64,000 bases of DNA, taken from positions 231,386,297 through 231,450,296 of the forward strand of contig NC_056740.1 in the NCBI RefSeq assembly GCF_019279795.1. The letters are read 5' to 3'. Positions 44,431 to 55,130 of the stretch are shown one piece after another (within the stretch, counting starts at the first letter, position 1; each line of letters starts with the position of its first letter). This stretch comes from Protopterus annectens (taxonomy: Eukaryota; Chordata; Ceratodontiformes; Protopteridae). Below the pieces are notes generated by a model that was given only the letters and a program-made list of their open reading frames with translations, did not search any database and had not been told where the DNA came from. Position numbers and translations under genes: made by a program.

Positions 44431-45468
44431 ATAACCTCAACCTATCTCTCCAAGGAAGTTCAGAAGATACTAACAGAGGCTCGAAGACCATCCACCAGAA
44501 AGGTTTACTTAGCAAAATGGAAAAGATTCAGCAATTGGAATACCACCAAGGGGCATGATGCATCATTGTTGAACATCCCACTCATCTTGGAATATTTGGC
44601 AGATATGCTAAAGAACGGCCTCTCATATTCTTCCATAAAGATACATGCATCAGCTATTTCAGCTAGATATAACACTGATCCTCCTGTTTTTTCACACCCT
44701 TTGCTAAGGCAATTCCTCAGGGGAATCAAGAACATTAAGCCACCAAGAAAGGCCCCAGTGCCAGCCTGGGACCTCAATTTTGTCCTAGAAAAACTGACTC
44801 TACCTCCATTTGAACCAGCAGCTTCAGTTGACTTGCAATTTCTCTCATGGAAGACAGCTTTCCTGTTGGCAATTACCTCAGCAAGAAGGGTTTCGGAACT
44901 ACAGGCCCTAATGGCAATACCACCGTTCATATTTTTTCACAGAGACAGGGTTTCATTAAGGACCAACCCTACTTTTATGCCAAAGGTGGTATCTAGGGTT
45001 TCTTTAAATCAAGCCATTCATCTGCCTGCTTTCTTCCCAAATCCTGAGAATAAGGGGGAAAGACTGTTGCATACCTTGGACATCCACAGACAACTTCGAT
45101 ACTACCTGGACAGAACCAAGGCCAGTAGGAAGTCTGAACAACTATTTGTAGCTTACGCCCCTGCAGTCCAAGGAAAAGCAATTTCAAAACGGACTATTTC
45201 AAAATGGATTGGACATTGCATCAAATTCTGTTATTCCTTTCATGGAAAGACTGTTCCAGCCAATGTCAGACCACATTCCACCAGAGCTACAGCCACCTCT
45301 ACAGCATTCTTAAGAGGGGTGCCTACTAAGAACATTCTAGAAGCTGCCACATGGAGCTCCGTGCATACATTCTCCAAACACTACAATCTCCCTCTATACT
45401 CCAGATCCACAGCAGGCTTTGCTTCGGCAGTCCTGCAGGGTTTGATTGCCACACCATCTTTTTCCTAG
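44431..45468 (+). CDS. DIRS-E tyrosine recombinase (open reading frame)
   Basis: This enzyme would insert the DNA circle by strand exchange through a 3'-phosphotyrosine. The frame is open from just after the RNase H stop to TAG at 45466, about 345 codons. The N-terminal core-binding part has VQKILTEARRPSTRKVYLAK and IKIHASAISARYNT. The catalytic part has SARRVSELQALMAIP (first Arg), VRPHSTRATATSTAFLRG (HxxR) and SKHYNLPLYSR (nucleophilic Tyr). All expected catalytic residues are present. There is no ATG near the start, since the first is internal, so it may be made by readthrough, reinitiation or from a spliced RNA. This is the most intact recombinase in the window. Confidence 0.88.
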   Translation: MTSTYLSKEVQKILTEARRPSTRKVYLAKWKRFSNWNTTKGHDASLLNIPLILEYLADMLKNGLSYSSIKIHASAISARYNTDPPVFSHPLLRQFLRGIKNIKPPRKAPVPAWDLNFVLEKLTLPPFEPAASVDLQFLSWKTAFLLAITSARRVSELQALMAIPPFIFFHRDRVSLRTNPTFMPKVVSRVSLNQAIHLPAFFPNPENKGERLLHTLDIHRQLRYYLDRTKASRKSEQLFVAYAPAVQGKAISKRTISKWIGHCIKFCYSFHGKTVPANVRPHSTRATATSTAFLRGVPTKNILEAATWSSVHTFSKHYNLPLYSRSTAGFASAVLQGLIATPSFS

Positions 45469-45505
45469 AGCATTCCTCCTCCCCCAGCTAAGCTATGGTA
45501 TTCTA

Positions 45506-45600
45506 CCCACATGTTATGACTGCAGTTGCATTCTTGAAGGACATAGTACAGTTTTGTACCTACCATAAATGTAGATGTCCGATAGACATGCAACTGCAGT
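45506..45600 (+). repeat. DIRS-E internal complementary region
   Basis: Bases 45506-45549 are complementary to the left end (40767-40812) and 45546-45580 to the outermost right end (45916-45950). The two halves meet at GTAC. Confidence 0.92.
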
Positions 45601-45761
45601 CCCTCCATACCCCTCTATGCCTAGGGTCCACTCCTATCCCTGTTACTCTTAGCTGGGGATATCAGTTATGGTGTATTTGTTTTACTGCTCATTTATTTGT
45701 CTGGAATCCTGTGTTTGTCTTCCAATTTGATTACAGCCTTCCTTGGGGGGCACCTGGCATC

Positions 45762-45950
45762 TGGGGCAAGAAACACTGAAGAAAATGGCGTCGGCTGATG
45801 CTTATGTACTCCAGCCGCTGTGGCGTCAGAGAGAAATGCAACATCACGGACCCAGACTTTGGAATCCACCGAGGGCTGCCTGAGGCAGGACAACCCACAT
45901 GTTATGACTGCAGTTGGACATCTACATTTATGGTAGGTACAAAACTGTAC
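45762..45950 (-). repeat. DIRS-E right inverted terminal repeat
   Basis: Pairs with the left repeat over 45762-45915. The outer 35 bases (GGACATCTACATTTATGGTA and on to CTGTAC) are shared with DIRS-G. Confidence 0.92.
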
Positions 45951-46010
45951 TTTGTGTGCACTTACCATAAATGTAGATGTCCGAGTGTATTCGCTGTTGC
46001 AGTTGGTTAC
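45951..46010 (+). repeat. DIRS-D internal complementary region, right half
   Basis: CACTTACCATAAATGTAGAT and the following bases are complementary to the DIRS-D right end at 46312-46360. This is the continuation of 40734-40766 after removal of DIRS-E. Confidence 0.85.
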
Positions 46011-46151
46011 TCTCCCTCCAGCCCCCTGATTTCTATGGACTATACCTCTATTCTTGTTTACTATGCTTAAAGCTTTTTGGTGTATTTGCTTTTTTGTTGG
46101 AGGTGTAACCTTGTATATAATTGCTACCCATTATGGGAGCACCTGACGTCT

Positions 46152-46365
46152 GGGGCAAGAAAAACTGATGTAATGGTGTTGGCTGCATGCTTTATACCCC
46201 TGACTACCTGACGTCATGGAAGATGAGACAGCAACCAATGCAGGACCCAAAACTTTGATAATCAGACCAACTGAGGGCTACTGCAAGCAGATAACCCAAA
46301 TGTGATGACTGCAACAGTGAATACACCCGAACATCTACATTTATGGAAAGTGTACACAACTGTAC
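46152..46365 (-). repeat. DIRS-D right inverted terminal repeat
   Basis: Reverse complement of 35688-35872 with a unique outer end, ACATCTACATTTATGGAAAG to CTGTAC, ending before TTTCTT. Confidence 0.88.
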
Positions 46366-47560
46366 TTTCTTACCCATCAGTTTGCCAGTCATTTCATGGT
46401 ACAGATGCATTAATCCACAAAGATGATCTACTCTTAGAAGTTCTATAAAAATAAAAAGGTAATGACAGGACAACAGATATCACTTTGGACAGTGTTAACA
46501 GTAAACAGACTCCAGCAGTGATTCATTTGTATATATATTTTAATGGTGATTGGAGTAGCAGAGGTTTAATAATGAACAGCAAATTATGATTTTGGCAGGA
46601 GATCAGGAAAAAGTCATTGTAAACATCTAAAGTGGTAAGAAAGTGATACTCTTGGGGGGGGGGGGTCAGACTGTGAACGAAAGGGGTGGTGCAGCAATTG
46701 ATAATAGCATGCCAGGCAGGCTTGGTGCATATATGTAAGAGAAGGAGGGTTAAGATTGACATGGGCATTATTTCTTTTGTGTATTCACATTCAAATATCC
46801 CAAGGTTGACACAGTCAAAGTTTTGTGTGGTGGAGAGGATTAATGTAATGAAAGCCATGAAGTTTTCTTGATTACAGTAAAATGATTATCTGTCTGGATT
46901 GAGGAAAATAGGCACATGTTTGAGACAACTTGAAAAATATTATTGTGGTCTTAAATGGCTTTCATTTAATTATAATCAGGTATCTGATATGCACTGAATC
47001 AAACATTCAGGAAGTGACTATTTTTTTGGAGTTTGAGGGCAATCTTTGCCTGATAACAAGTAACTGAGATTTTGCTTGTTGTAAATAGTGGTGTATGTTG
47101 TGTGTGAAACAAACTGAAATGTGTTACTGTGGTCAACATTTCTTTCACTTAGTCAAACATTAGAGTTTCAGAGGTCTGCTTAGTCAAAAAGTAGCTATGG
47201 TTGGAGGGTGGAAAAATGATCTGGTAAGAAAGTGGCTGCACTACTGCTTTCATGTGATTGGAGATGAGCATCTAATGATCTGGCTTTTTGGGGCCAATGT
47301 GGTAGTGGGGGTGAAGAATCTTTGTGTGGAAATTGTAATTGCCCCTTATGGACAATTTGTAATTTCACAAACAAATGAAATGCACCTTTTTAGAAGGGGC
47401 ATATTCTTTTGAGACATTTCGCCTTTGAAAGGAGCTTAACTAGTGTTTTGGGATACTTTAGTGAAGACTTAGTTTTACTTTGTTTACATTTGTTAACTGG
47501 GTAGATGAACTACTCTAAAAGGCCCTTTTAAGTGACCACATGGGCTGTTTGACTGTGTCA
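46366..47560. other. Non-coding, nothing recognised
   Basis: Intron-like sequence flanking DIRS-D, with a run of ten or more G at about 46653. No gene recognised. Confidence 0.45.
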
Positions 47561-47564
47561 GTGT

Positions 47565-48690
47565 AACATGAATACCACCCTAATCCCCCACTCGGGCATC
47601 ATTGATAAACTCACCCAGCTCTGTAGCAACTCGTATATTCTCAGGTGGGTTGCAAATTGGCTCACTGATGGAACTCGTACAGTCAAAATAGGGGACTCCA
47701 CATCCTTCGGAATCTACTTTTCCGAAGTGCAGGCTAAAACTAAAGGACTGTGGCTGACAAAGTTTGTTGATGACTGCAACCTGCGAATGATCATTGAAAC
47801 CCCTAGTGACGTCACCATCCTGGAAGAAGGTGTTATGCATACTAATGACTGGTGCCAAAGTCATGGTCTTAAACTTAATGCAAAAAAATGCATTCTCTTC
47901 CCCTTCAGCAAGGGTGATGTTCCTGCAAACTACACATCAATAGCAATACCCTAAGTACACAGTCAGTGATGAGAGATCTGCGCACTTAGGTTGACAGCAA
48001 CTTTAACTTCAATCACCATGTCTCCACAGTGGCAAGAAGGGCATTTTACATTGCTCTTCTCATAAGTAAGGGCATTGCCTCTAGAAAAAATAAGTTATAA
48101 ACCCCCTGTGCTTTTCCCTCATCAGGCCAATAATAGAGTACAATGCTCCCTTTGGTATGTACCTTTCCAGAGACCTGCAGCAATTAGAGAGGCCACAAAC
48201 GTTCCTTACAAAGAAAATTCAGGGTCTTTAAGAGCTGTCCTATGCAGACAGACTGAAATCATTGTCACTTTACTCTGTGTCATACAGACTGCTCAAAGGT
48301 GACCTATGTCTTGCATATAGAGCAATCTCTGACCCAGCTTGATGGAAATGCTGCACATTCGCAAGTCAAATGGCACATGGATCACTTGCTCAAAGGACCT
48401 TAACCTGGTGTGTGACATCAACAGAACTTGCTGGAGAAACAGATTAGTCTCACAGAGGTTGCCCCATCTTTGGAGCAAGCTTCCTATTCATGTTAATCCC
48501 CTCGTTGGCCCTATTTCAGTTCAGTTTGGATGATTGGATGGGTTCACCCTGGGGGTTCCACCTGTGTCCCTCTTGGACAGGGACAGTAGGTGCTGATTTT
48601 AGTGAACCAGGCACCCTTGGGAACACGGGTTGAACTTTGCTAGGCTTGTATGGGCCCTGGGGCCATTAGCCTGTTAACCTCCAGTGATCC
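47565..48690 (+). pseudogene. CR1 fragment f: RT palm to 3' end
   Basis: Plus-strand CR1 piece. It starts at TTLIPHSGIIDKLTQL, includes WVANWLTDGTRTVKIG, KFVDDCNLRMI (FADD-type catalytic box), WCQSHGLKLNAKKCILFPF and a later RGDLCL-like and NRTCWRNRLVSQRLP segment. It ends near TGATCCTATGG at 48685, consistent with CR1 tails. The VPQGS block has been lost between FSEVQAKTKGL and the preceding sequence. Stops and frame changes follow 47954. Confidence 0.8.
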
Positions 48691-49505
48691 TATGGTAAAT
48701 AACAATTAGCAATGTAACATAAACAACACTTTGGTTAATAACCATGCCTGTAAACATTACGATTGGGAGGAAAAAAACAGCTGGTATCTTTTTCTAAATA
48801 GAGAGTTTCATATTGTTACTTTATAATTTCACAACATCTTTGCTTGACATCTTTATTCACAACAGAGACAAATATAACTGTCTCTCACAGTGACAAATGT
48901 AAATAAAAGCCATAGATGCACTATTTATAAGAAATAAAACTACTGTTTCTGTCCTGGGCACTGATATTTTCAAACATTAGACGTGTTCACATAAACAGAA
49001 AGTTACCAGGAATTGTGACTTGACACTCAAGAATTCACTGTGCAGCAATTCAGTTATCTCTGCACCTAAAAGCACAAGTTGAGTACAGTGTACTACAGAA
49101 TAGCCTTATTTGTTTATTTTTACTAGAAAATATTAGACTGATTTAAGAGGTGATATAAATTTATATTGACAGTGCTATCTGCAGGCCTCACACAACTCTA
49201 AGAATGTGCTTGGCTGCCAGGTTGCATTATGCTTTGTTTCCAGTGAGGCATGGTTAACTTTTTAGGGTCAGGAATGCAGTACGCATTTAGAATATATCTG
49301 TACCAAGTGTCATTACATGAGAAATTAAAAAAAGAAAAAAGTCTTATGCAAGACAACTTTTATTACTGAAAGATGACAAAACCAAAATTTCTAGTGTTGA
49401 TAATGGCAGTGTGGTTTTGTCAGTTTTGTTACTGAACTGCAGTCACTGACGGATGCTCTGGTGCACAGCCTCCAGGTCTCCTTTATGCTTTCCCCCATTG
49501 CCCTT
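48691..49505. other. Non-coding, nothing recognised
   Basis: AT-rich intron-like sequence. Confidence 0.45.
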
Positions 49506-49509
49506 AAAC

Positions 49510-51219
49510 AAATTAATCCAGAAAGCAATAATGTGCAGTAGCAGAATGATCCTCTTTGTTCCTTTCTGGCCCCAAAAACATGATTTTCTTTCCTGTGGCT
49601 TCTACTAGCACATCCCCTTTGGATGTTGGATCAGTATACAAACCTATTAACACACCAGTACGGATTACCTTCTCTGGACCAGAGATCCATGAAATGAACC
49701 ACTTGGTTCCTCCATTTCTAACTTTAGCCATAGATGTCGGGCTCCCAACATCAGTTGTTCAGATTATGTCGGCCTCTCAAAAGCAATCCACTAAAAAGAT
49801 CTTCCATAGCAAATAGAAGACCTCTTCGATTTGGGCTATGTTAAAAGGTGTAGACCCTTTTTCTGCTCCCATTCCTGTGAATTTGTGTCCGAAGTTTTCC
49901 ACAGTGGCTGTAGTTATTCCACTGTCAAAGTACAAATGGCTGCAATATCAAATTTCCACTTAGGGCAAAATTACAGTTCTATAGCTTCCTTAAGACTCTA
50001 AAGCCTTTTTGAGAGGAACCTTTCTTCTATGGCCACCTCTCAGAGATCCATTGTTGATGTTTCACTCACTACTATGAGAATGTCTGGGATATTACTGTCA
50101 GGCTGCAAGCTTTAACTCAACCCCCTTTTGATCCAGCAGCATCAGTTGATTTGAAGTTCTTCTACTGGAAAGCAATCTTTCTGGTGGCTGTTACATTAGC
50201 CAGATGGATTTCAGAATTACTGGTCCTTTTCTGCAAATCCCCCTGTCTGGTATTCTATAAAGACAGAGTCTCCTTGAGGACTAACACATCCTTCCTTCTT
50301 AAGGTGGCATCTGGAACAAATTAGTCTACAAATCTACCAGTCTTTTTCCCTAAATTCTCAAACAAAGATGAATACATTCTACATATGCTGGACGTTCATT
50401 GCCAAATCTCATTCTACCTTCAAAGGACTAAACAATTCAGAAAGTCTGATCAATTGTTTGCTTTCTCAAGACCAAAATTAGGCAAGGCAGTTGCCAAGGT
50501 TACTCTTTCAAGATGGCTGTCGGACTGCATTCCTTTGTCTGTAGTAAAAAGGGGGTCATCTCTACAATCTAAACCTAAAGGTGATTCTACAAGGGCAATA
50601 CCCACATCTAGAGCTTTTACGTGTAGACTCCCTTTTGATAATTGTGCTGATGCAACTTGGTCAGCAGTTCACACATTTGTATCTCATTGCAAACTGGATG
50701 TACAATCCAAATCACCCTCTTCTTTGGTTTCACCATTGTAAGGAATGTCCTTTCTGTATACACCTGGGTAAAACCGCTCGGGAATCTGACCCACATGTTG
50801 AATCAGATGAAAATAGATGTTTGATATGAAATTTATGTGTTTACTTTACGGTAGATGCATGTTGTTTTCATCTGGTTCAACCAAGTCCACTCCTGCCCCC
50901 TTCCAATTTGACACAGATGGGCTTCTGGTGACCTGATAGTTCTGTAAGTAGCCCTAACAGATTGCATTCTAGTCTGGCTTATTGCCAGATTGCTAGTGTT
51001 TAGCTTTGAATATAGTGTCATTGTTCATTTCTTTACTGGGGCGAACTCTGTCTGAGGTACTAAGGCGGAGTGGAGTGAAATATGAGTAGGGGAGGAGTCA
51101 GAGCCTTGGATCTGAGAAGCTTCAGAATGGGTGCTGAGGTTGGATCTGACAATCTACGTGTTGAACGGGATAAAAATCAGACAGCCTGGATCTATCATTA
51201 TGGTAAGTACGTAGCTTTC
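49510..51219 (+). mobile_element. DIRS-I, 3' fragment
   Basis: Holds the end of the RNase H/MT region, a decayed recombinase and a 3' non-coding region. The right end (TATGGTAAGTACGTAGCTTT) resembles those of DIRS-A and DIRS-C. Confidence 0.78.
49733..50740 (+). pseudogene. DIRS-I tyrosine recombinase (catalytic residues lost)
   Basis: The N-terminal part reads IMSASQKQSTKKIFHSK then TAG. A 118-residue open frame at 50385-50741 has MLDVHCQISFYLQRTKQF, LFAFSRPKLGKAVAKVTLSR, then KGDSTRAIPTSRAFTCRL and HTFVSHCKLDVQ. The HxxR histidine is Asp (GDSTR) and the nucleophilic tyrosine is Cys (SHCKLD). The first arginine region also reads LARWISELL-like with change. Upstream, many stops. It is an old copy. 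Confidence 0.78.
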
Positions 51220-51447
51220 ATTTCACCTTCAGCATGCCTTACTTAGCCTCTCAGCAGTCTGCATGTTATGTGATTGATGATACTTTTAACAAAGGAATTT
51301 TTGCAGTATTAGTTAAATAAAATTATAATTCATATTTTATTTAAATTCTAGTGTATGATGGCCTGGGATAAACTGCTATGATGTGATTGCTATCAACAAA
51401 CATGTCTGATGCCTGTGTGGAGTTTATATTTTTTCACCAGTTCTGTG
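51220..51447. other. Short non-coding spacer
   Basis: Sequence between DIRS-I and PLE-H with no recognised feature. Confidence 0.5.
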
Positions 51448-51457
51448 TGATACTCTT
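51448..51457. repeat. PLE-H target duplication, left copy
   Basis: TGATACTCTT, repeated exactly at 61261-61270. Confidence 0.85.
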
Positions 51458-51777
51458 CTTTCTTTTAAACATTTCAAAGGTTTTTTTTAAAATGTTATTA
51501 ACCTGTTTACCGCTTTAATGACAATGAAAGGGTATTTAAATGAGTGGTGTTTAAGTGACGTTGTTTCCGTTTCATGCATTTCGTGTTTCTGAGGAAGTTG
51601 GTGAATTTTAAACTGACGAAAAGCTCGTAGGAAGCTTAAATTTTATTAATATAGACTGTATTTCTTTACTCAAGTGTTTCCGGTTACTATTTCAGATGTT
51701 TTTGAGGAGCGAAGGAGCGTAGTTATCTTTTATTTTGGTACAGTGTTTGTGCATGTACTTGGTCTGTCGGAGTGTTT
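51458..51777 (+). repeat. PLE-H left terminal repeat
   Basis: About 320 bases, matching 60945-61260 with few differences. Ends GGTCTGTCGGAGTGTTTT. Contains a hammerhead-like core at 51589-51638. Confidence 0.95.
51589..51638 (+). ncRNA. Candidate hammerhead ribozyme in PLE-H left repeat
   Basis: The order is CTGAGGA (CUGANGA box), one A, stem II GTTGGT/ACTGAC with a 9-base loop, GAAA (51618-51621), stem III AAGCT/AGCTT, then UUA as the cleavage triplet (cut after A51638). Stem I is weak: only the first two pairs are clear. Penelope terminal repeats are known to carry hammerhead ribozymes. Inferred role: self-cleavage of the element RNA. Confidence 0.65.
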
Positions 51778-51786
51778 TGTTTCGAG

Positions 51787-52065
51787 ATGGATACTACTCC
51801 TTTGCTACCTTTTGGTACCGTTTTGGAGGAAGAAACTCCTAGTTTAACTCAATTAGTGGAACTGTTGACCCAAAAGGTAAACACTTTATCGGACCGTTTC
51901 AACGGCTTTATTGAGTTTCAAGGGAGCCCTGAAGCGAGCGTCACAATTTTGCCACAAGATACGAATGTTTCTGGTGACCACCAGGAAAGAGTCCATTCTG
52001 CCAGCCGACTAGGTAATTTCAAGTACAATGACTCTCCTAACAGTAGTCCAGGTGGAGTCAATTGA
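51787..52065 (+). pseudogene. PLE-H N-terminal open frame, interrupted by DIRS-G
   Basis: Starts ATG ten bases after the left repeat: MDTTPLLPFGTVLEEETPSL, then LVELLTQKVNTLSDRFNGFI, a short amphipathic helix. A TGA at 52063 ends this frame, and about 100 bases later DIRS-G begins. The likely continuation is at 57560. No domain known to me. Confidence 0.55.
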
Positions 52066-52164
52066 CTGGAAGGATCTAATCCATTGCCTAGGGTGGGTAT
52101 ACAAGGTGAAAACATGCCGAACACTAGTTTTAGGCAAAGTGTTTCACCCCCATTTTAATACTGC

Positions 52165-52317
52165 TACTGATGTCCTTCATGGATGCATCTGCAGTCATAA
52201 CAACTGGGTTGTCCTGTCGTCAGGCAGCCCTTCAGTCGGCCGGATTCCAAAGTCCGGGTGGGCTGATGTCGCACTTCACCCGACGTCATCTCTGTTGGTC
52301 TTGTATAAAGGCATCAT
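52165..52317 (+). repeat. DIRS-G left inverted terminal repeat
   Basis: From 52181 it pairs with 57396-57512. Shared blocks include GGGTTGTCCTGTCGTCAGGC, CGGATTCCAAAGTC and TCATCTCTGTTGGTCTT. Confidence 0.92.
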
Positions 52318-52423
52318 CAGTCTTTCTTGCAGAAGCTGTTGGTCGGATCCAGAGATTACTTCTACCGAATACTACAAGACTTCTAAAGCTAAGTACCCGT
52401 TGGACTCTTTCTTGCCTCTGCCG

Positions 52424-54170
52424 ATGTCAGAAAAAGTTAATAATTGTTTAACTTGTGGGAAACAAATACCTCATAAAGATTTCCACTCTTATTGTCTGCC
52501 TTGTTTAGGCCCAGCCCAAGCAGCCTGTTCGGCCTGTGCTTCATTCAACCGGTCGGAGTTTGCTGAACAGTTTTTCGGTTCTGATTTTGTATATTATGCC
52601 GCCGGATCCTCCGACTACCCAAACTGCTAAAAAAGATAAAGACCGACACTAAACCATGGTTAAGCAAACATGAGTGTAAAACTGATCAAAGTACATCTGA
52701 ATCTATCACTACCACTGAGGCCCCTGCTACTTCTCTTGAATCGGCCTCAGAAATTTTATCCACTACGGTGGTTGCCACTGACTTATCAGACACCATTCCC
52801 TTGGATGTCTCTACCCCAGCACGTGGTGCTGCTAGGCCTCCAGCAGCCATGTCCATTAAGGCCTTTGCCAGGGCTAAAGCAGCCAAAACTACTAAAACAG
52901 TGCCTGTTAAACCCCCTACAACCAGGCCCTTTTCTAGTTCACAAATGCTTACTCTGGCAGAAGATTTAATTTCATTAATTAGGGGATCTCAATCTCACCC
53001 AGACAGGGCCTCTCAGCCCCCAGAGAAAAGACCTAGGGCAGAGCCCCCCGAGCCTGTGTCCTCTGATGATTCTGCCGATGAATCAGACATAACAGACCAG
53101 CCAGAGGCTCCTTTCTCCAATTATGAAGACTCAGATGCTGAAGAATCCATTCCAGCTGCTTCCCCACCAGAAGAATTCTCCTTTGGGGAAACCTTACATG
53201 CCATGCGAGAGCAGTTCCAATGGCAGCAGCAGGATTTCTCAGTCTCCAGAAAAGACTTAGGACCTTTCTGCACCTTCCACAGCACAGGCCCTTAGCTATA
53301 CCTCCTGTCCTCTCTGTGGTGGACGATGCCTTCAATGATGTCTGCTCGGCACCAGATTCTTTACCTCCAGCCCCTGCCAAACCAGACAGATTTTACAGGG
53401 TACCAGACACTCATCACCACCTTTACAAGGCGCCACTTGCAGACCCAAACTATATCCCAGGGTCCCAGGGCAGTAGCCTCGACCACAGCTAAAAACCCTA
53501 TTCCTTCTGAAAGGGAAGCCAGGTCATTAGACAGGTGGGGCAAAAAAGTCTACACCTCAGCTACTCTCTCAGCTAGAGCCTTAAACTGTCAGTTTCACAT
53601 GATACAATACCAAGAGTTTATGCTTGATCAGTTAACAAAAAAGCTATCCTCTGATGACTCTATTGATAAGAAATATGTATTAGAAATGGTAAATAACATA
53701 CAACAGGTTAGTAACCATTCCTTAAAATGTGGCTATGATGCACTGGAGGCTTCATTTAGATCAGCCATGACTGGCACAGTGATAAGAAGGCATGCATGGC
53801 TAAAGGAACAAGCTTACCGGATCATGTTAAAGCTAAGTTATTAGATGCTCCTATGGATAAGACCAGCTTGTTTGGTACACCTGCCCAGCAGGTAATGAAG
53901 AAAATGGAAGAAAAGGCAAAATCTGTTCAAACGGTTAAAGATTTCTTGCAGGTTCAACCCCAAGGTTTAGCAGGAACTGGCCTGCCAAAAATTGGTCCTT
54001 TCCTGACTCCACAAGTTCCCAAAGGGGCAAGAATAGACGTTCCAGAGGCAGAAACCAATCCAGAGGAGGTGCCTACAGAGGGCGACAGTGGCAAGGTAAC
54101 AACAGAGGCACAGACACAACCACTGCCACTACAACAACACAACCACAGTGACTTAGCTCTAAATCCGCCT
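52424..54170 (+). pseudogene. DIRS-G Gag (frameshifted)
   Basis: Starts MSEKVNNCLTCGKQIPHKDF, then HSYCLPCLGPAQAACSACAS: a C-x2-C ... H ... C-x2-C ... C-x2-C cluster, probably zinc-binding. After a TAA at 52628 the next frames (52768-53295, 53326-53844, 53796-54266) show a Thr/Pro/Lys-rich region, an acidic stretch, FSFGETLHAMREQFQWQQQD, EREARSLDRWGKKVYTSAT and RALNCQFHMIQYQEFMLDQL. The C-terminal end is Glu/Thr-rich. Gag role is inferred from the order and the matching regions of DIRS-D and DIRS-E. Confidence 0.8.
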
Positions 54171-54179
54171 ACCAGGGAA

Positions 54180-55130
54180 CAAATAGCAGCTCCATTAGGC
54201 AAATTAACCTTATTTTCAAGAACTGGCACTATATCACAAAAGACAAGTGGATTTTACAAACCATAGATCAAGGTTACCGGTTCCACTTCCACACTTTACC
54301 AGTCAAAAGAGGAATGCCAAACCTACCTCCAAATCAAAAAACAGAGGCTCTACAACAGATAATGCAATTAGCAAACATGAGAGCTGTGGAAAGAGTGCCA
54401 ACAACAGAACAAGGAAAGGGATTCTACTCCAGACTATTCCTAGTTCCAAGAAAGGAAAACAAGTTGGAGACCTATTCTTGACCTGTCCACCTTAAATACA
54501 TACATCATTGTCCCAAAATTCAAAATGCTGACCCTACAGCAACTTCTTCCCATGCTGGGCAAGGAGTGTTGGCTGGTAACTCTAGATCTCAAGGAGGCAT
54601 ACCTGCACGTCCCCATTCGACCAATCTGCAGAAGATACCTCAGATTTCTTGCAGGATCAGAGCATTATCAATTCTCAGCATTGCCCTTTGGCTTATCTAC
54701 TGCGCCCAGAGTATTCACAAAATGCCTGGCATCAGTAATCGCCCACTGCAGACTACAGGGAATTCAAATTTACCCATACCTGGACGACTGCCTGCTACAA
54801 GGGGACAACAAAAGCAAGCTGACAACAGATTTACAAAGGGTCATTTACTTGCTACAAGCACTGGGATACACAGTCAATTTACAAAAATCAAGGCTGATAC
54901 CATCCCAAACAAGGACATTCTTGAATTGGACACAGTAAGACAAATGGCATTCCTAACTGCAGAAAAACAAAAAGAACTCCCTCTTTACTTAACAGCAAGA
55001 AAAGTACTGCAGGCCTTGGGCTTCATGGCATCATGCATAATCTTGGTCCCACTTGCCAGACTACATATGAGAAAACTACAGTGGTACCTAAAGAATTTAT
55101 GGTCCCAACACAGGCACAGCCTAGAAACAG
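54180..55130 (+). pseudogene. DIRS-G reverse transcriptase (catalytic box intact, frameshifted)
   Basis: The beginning has GKGFYSRLFLVPRKEN at about 54417. A shift near 54465 separates it from LDLSTLNTYIIVP. The 54525-54938 frame holds LPMLGKECWLVTLDLKEAYL, RRYLRFLAGSEHYQFSALPF, GLSTAPRVFTKCLASVIAHC and IYPYLDDCLLQGDNKSKL, with both catalytic regions present. A second shift near 54920 leads to the connection (FMASCIILVPLARLHMRKLQ). Confidence 0.85.

Larger units (their letters stand above)
40767..45950 (+). mobile_element. DIRS-E, complete, nested in DIRS-D
   Basis: Terminal repeats (40767-40940 and 45762-45950), Gag, RT, RNase H/MT, recombinase and internal complementary region are all present. 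Its ends meet the DIRS-D internal complementary region at GTAC. RNase H/MT and recombinase are open and in the same frame, so this is the youngest-looking DIRS copy in the window. The RT lacks its catalytic box. Confidence 0.92.
35688..46365 (+). mobile_element. DIRS-D, complete in outline, split by DIRS-E
   Basis: Left and right inverted terminal repeats (35688-35872 and about 46152-46365) bracket Gag, RT, RNase H/MT and recombinase (36006-40692). DIRS-E occupies 40767-45950 within the internal complementary region. Without DIRS-E the element would be about 5.5 kb. No target duplication is expected for recombinase-mediated insertion and I see none. Confidence 0.9.
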
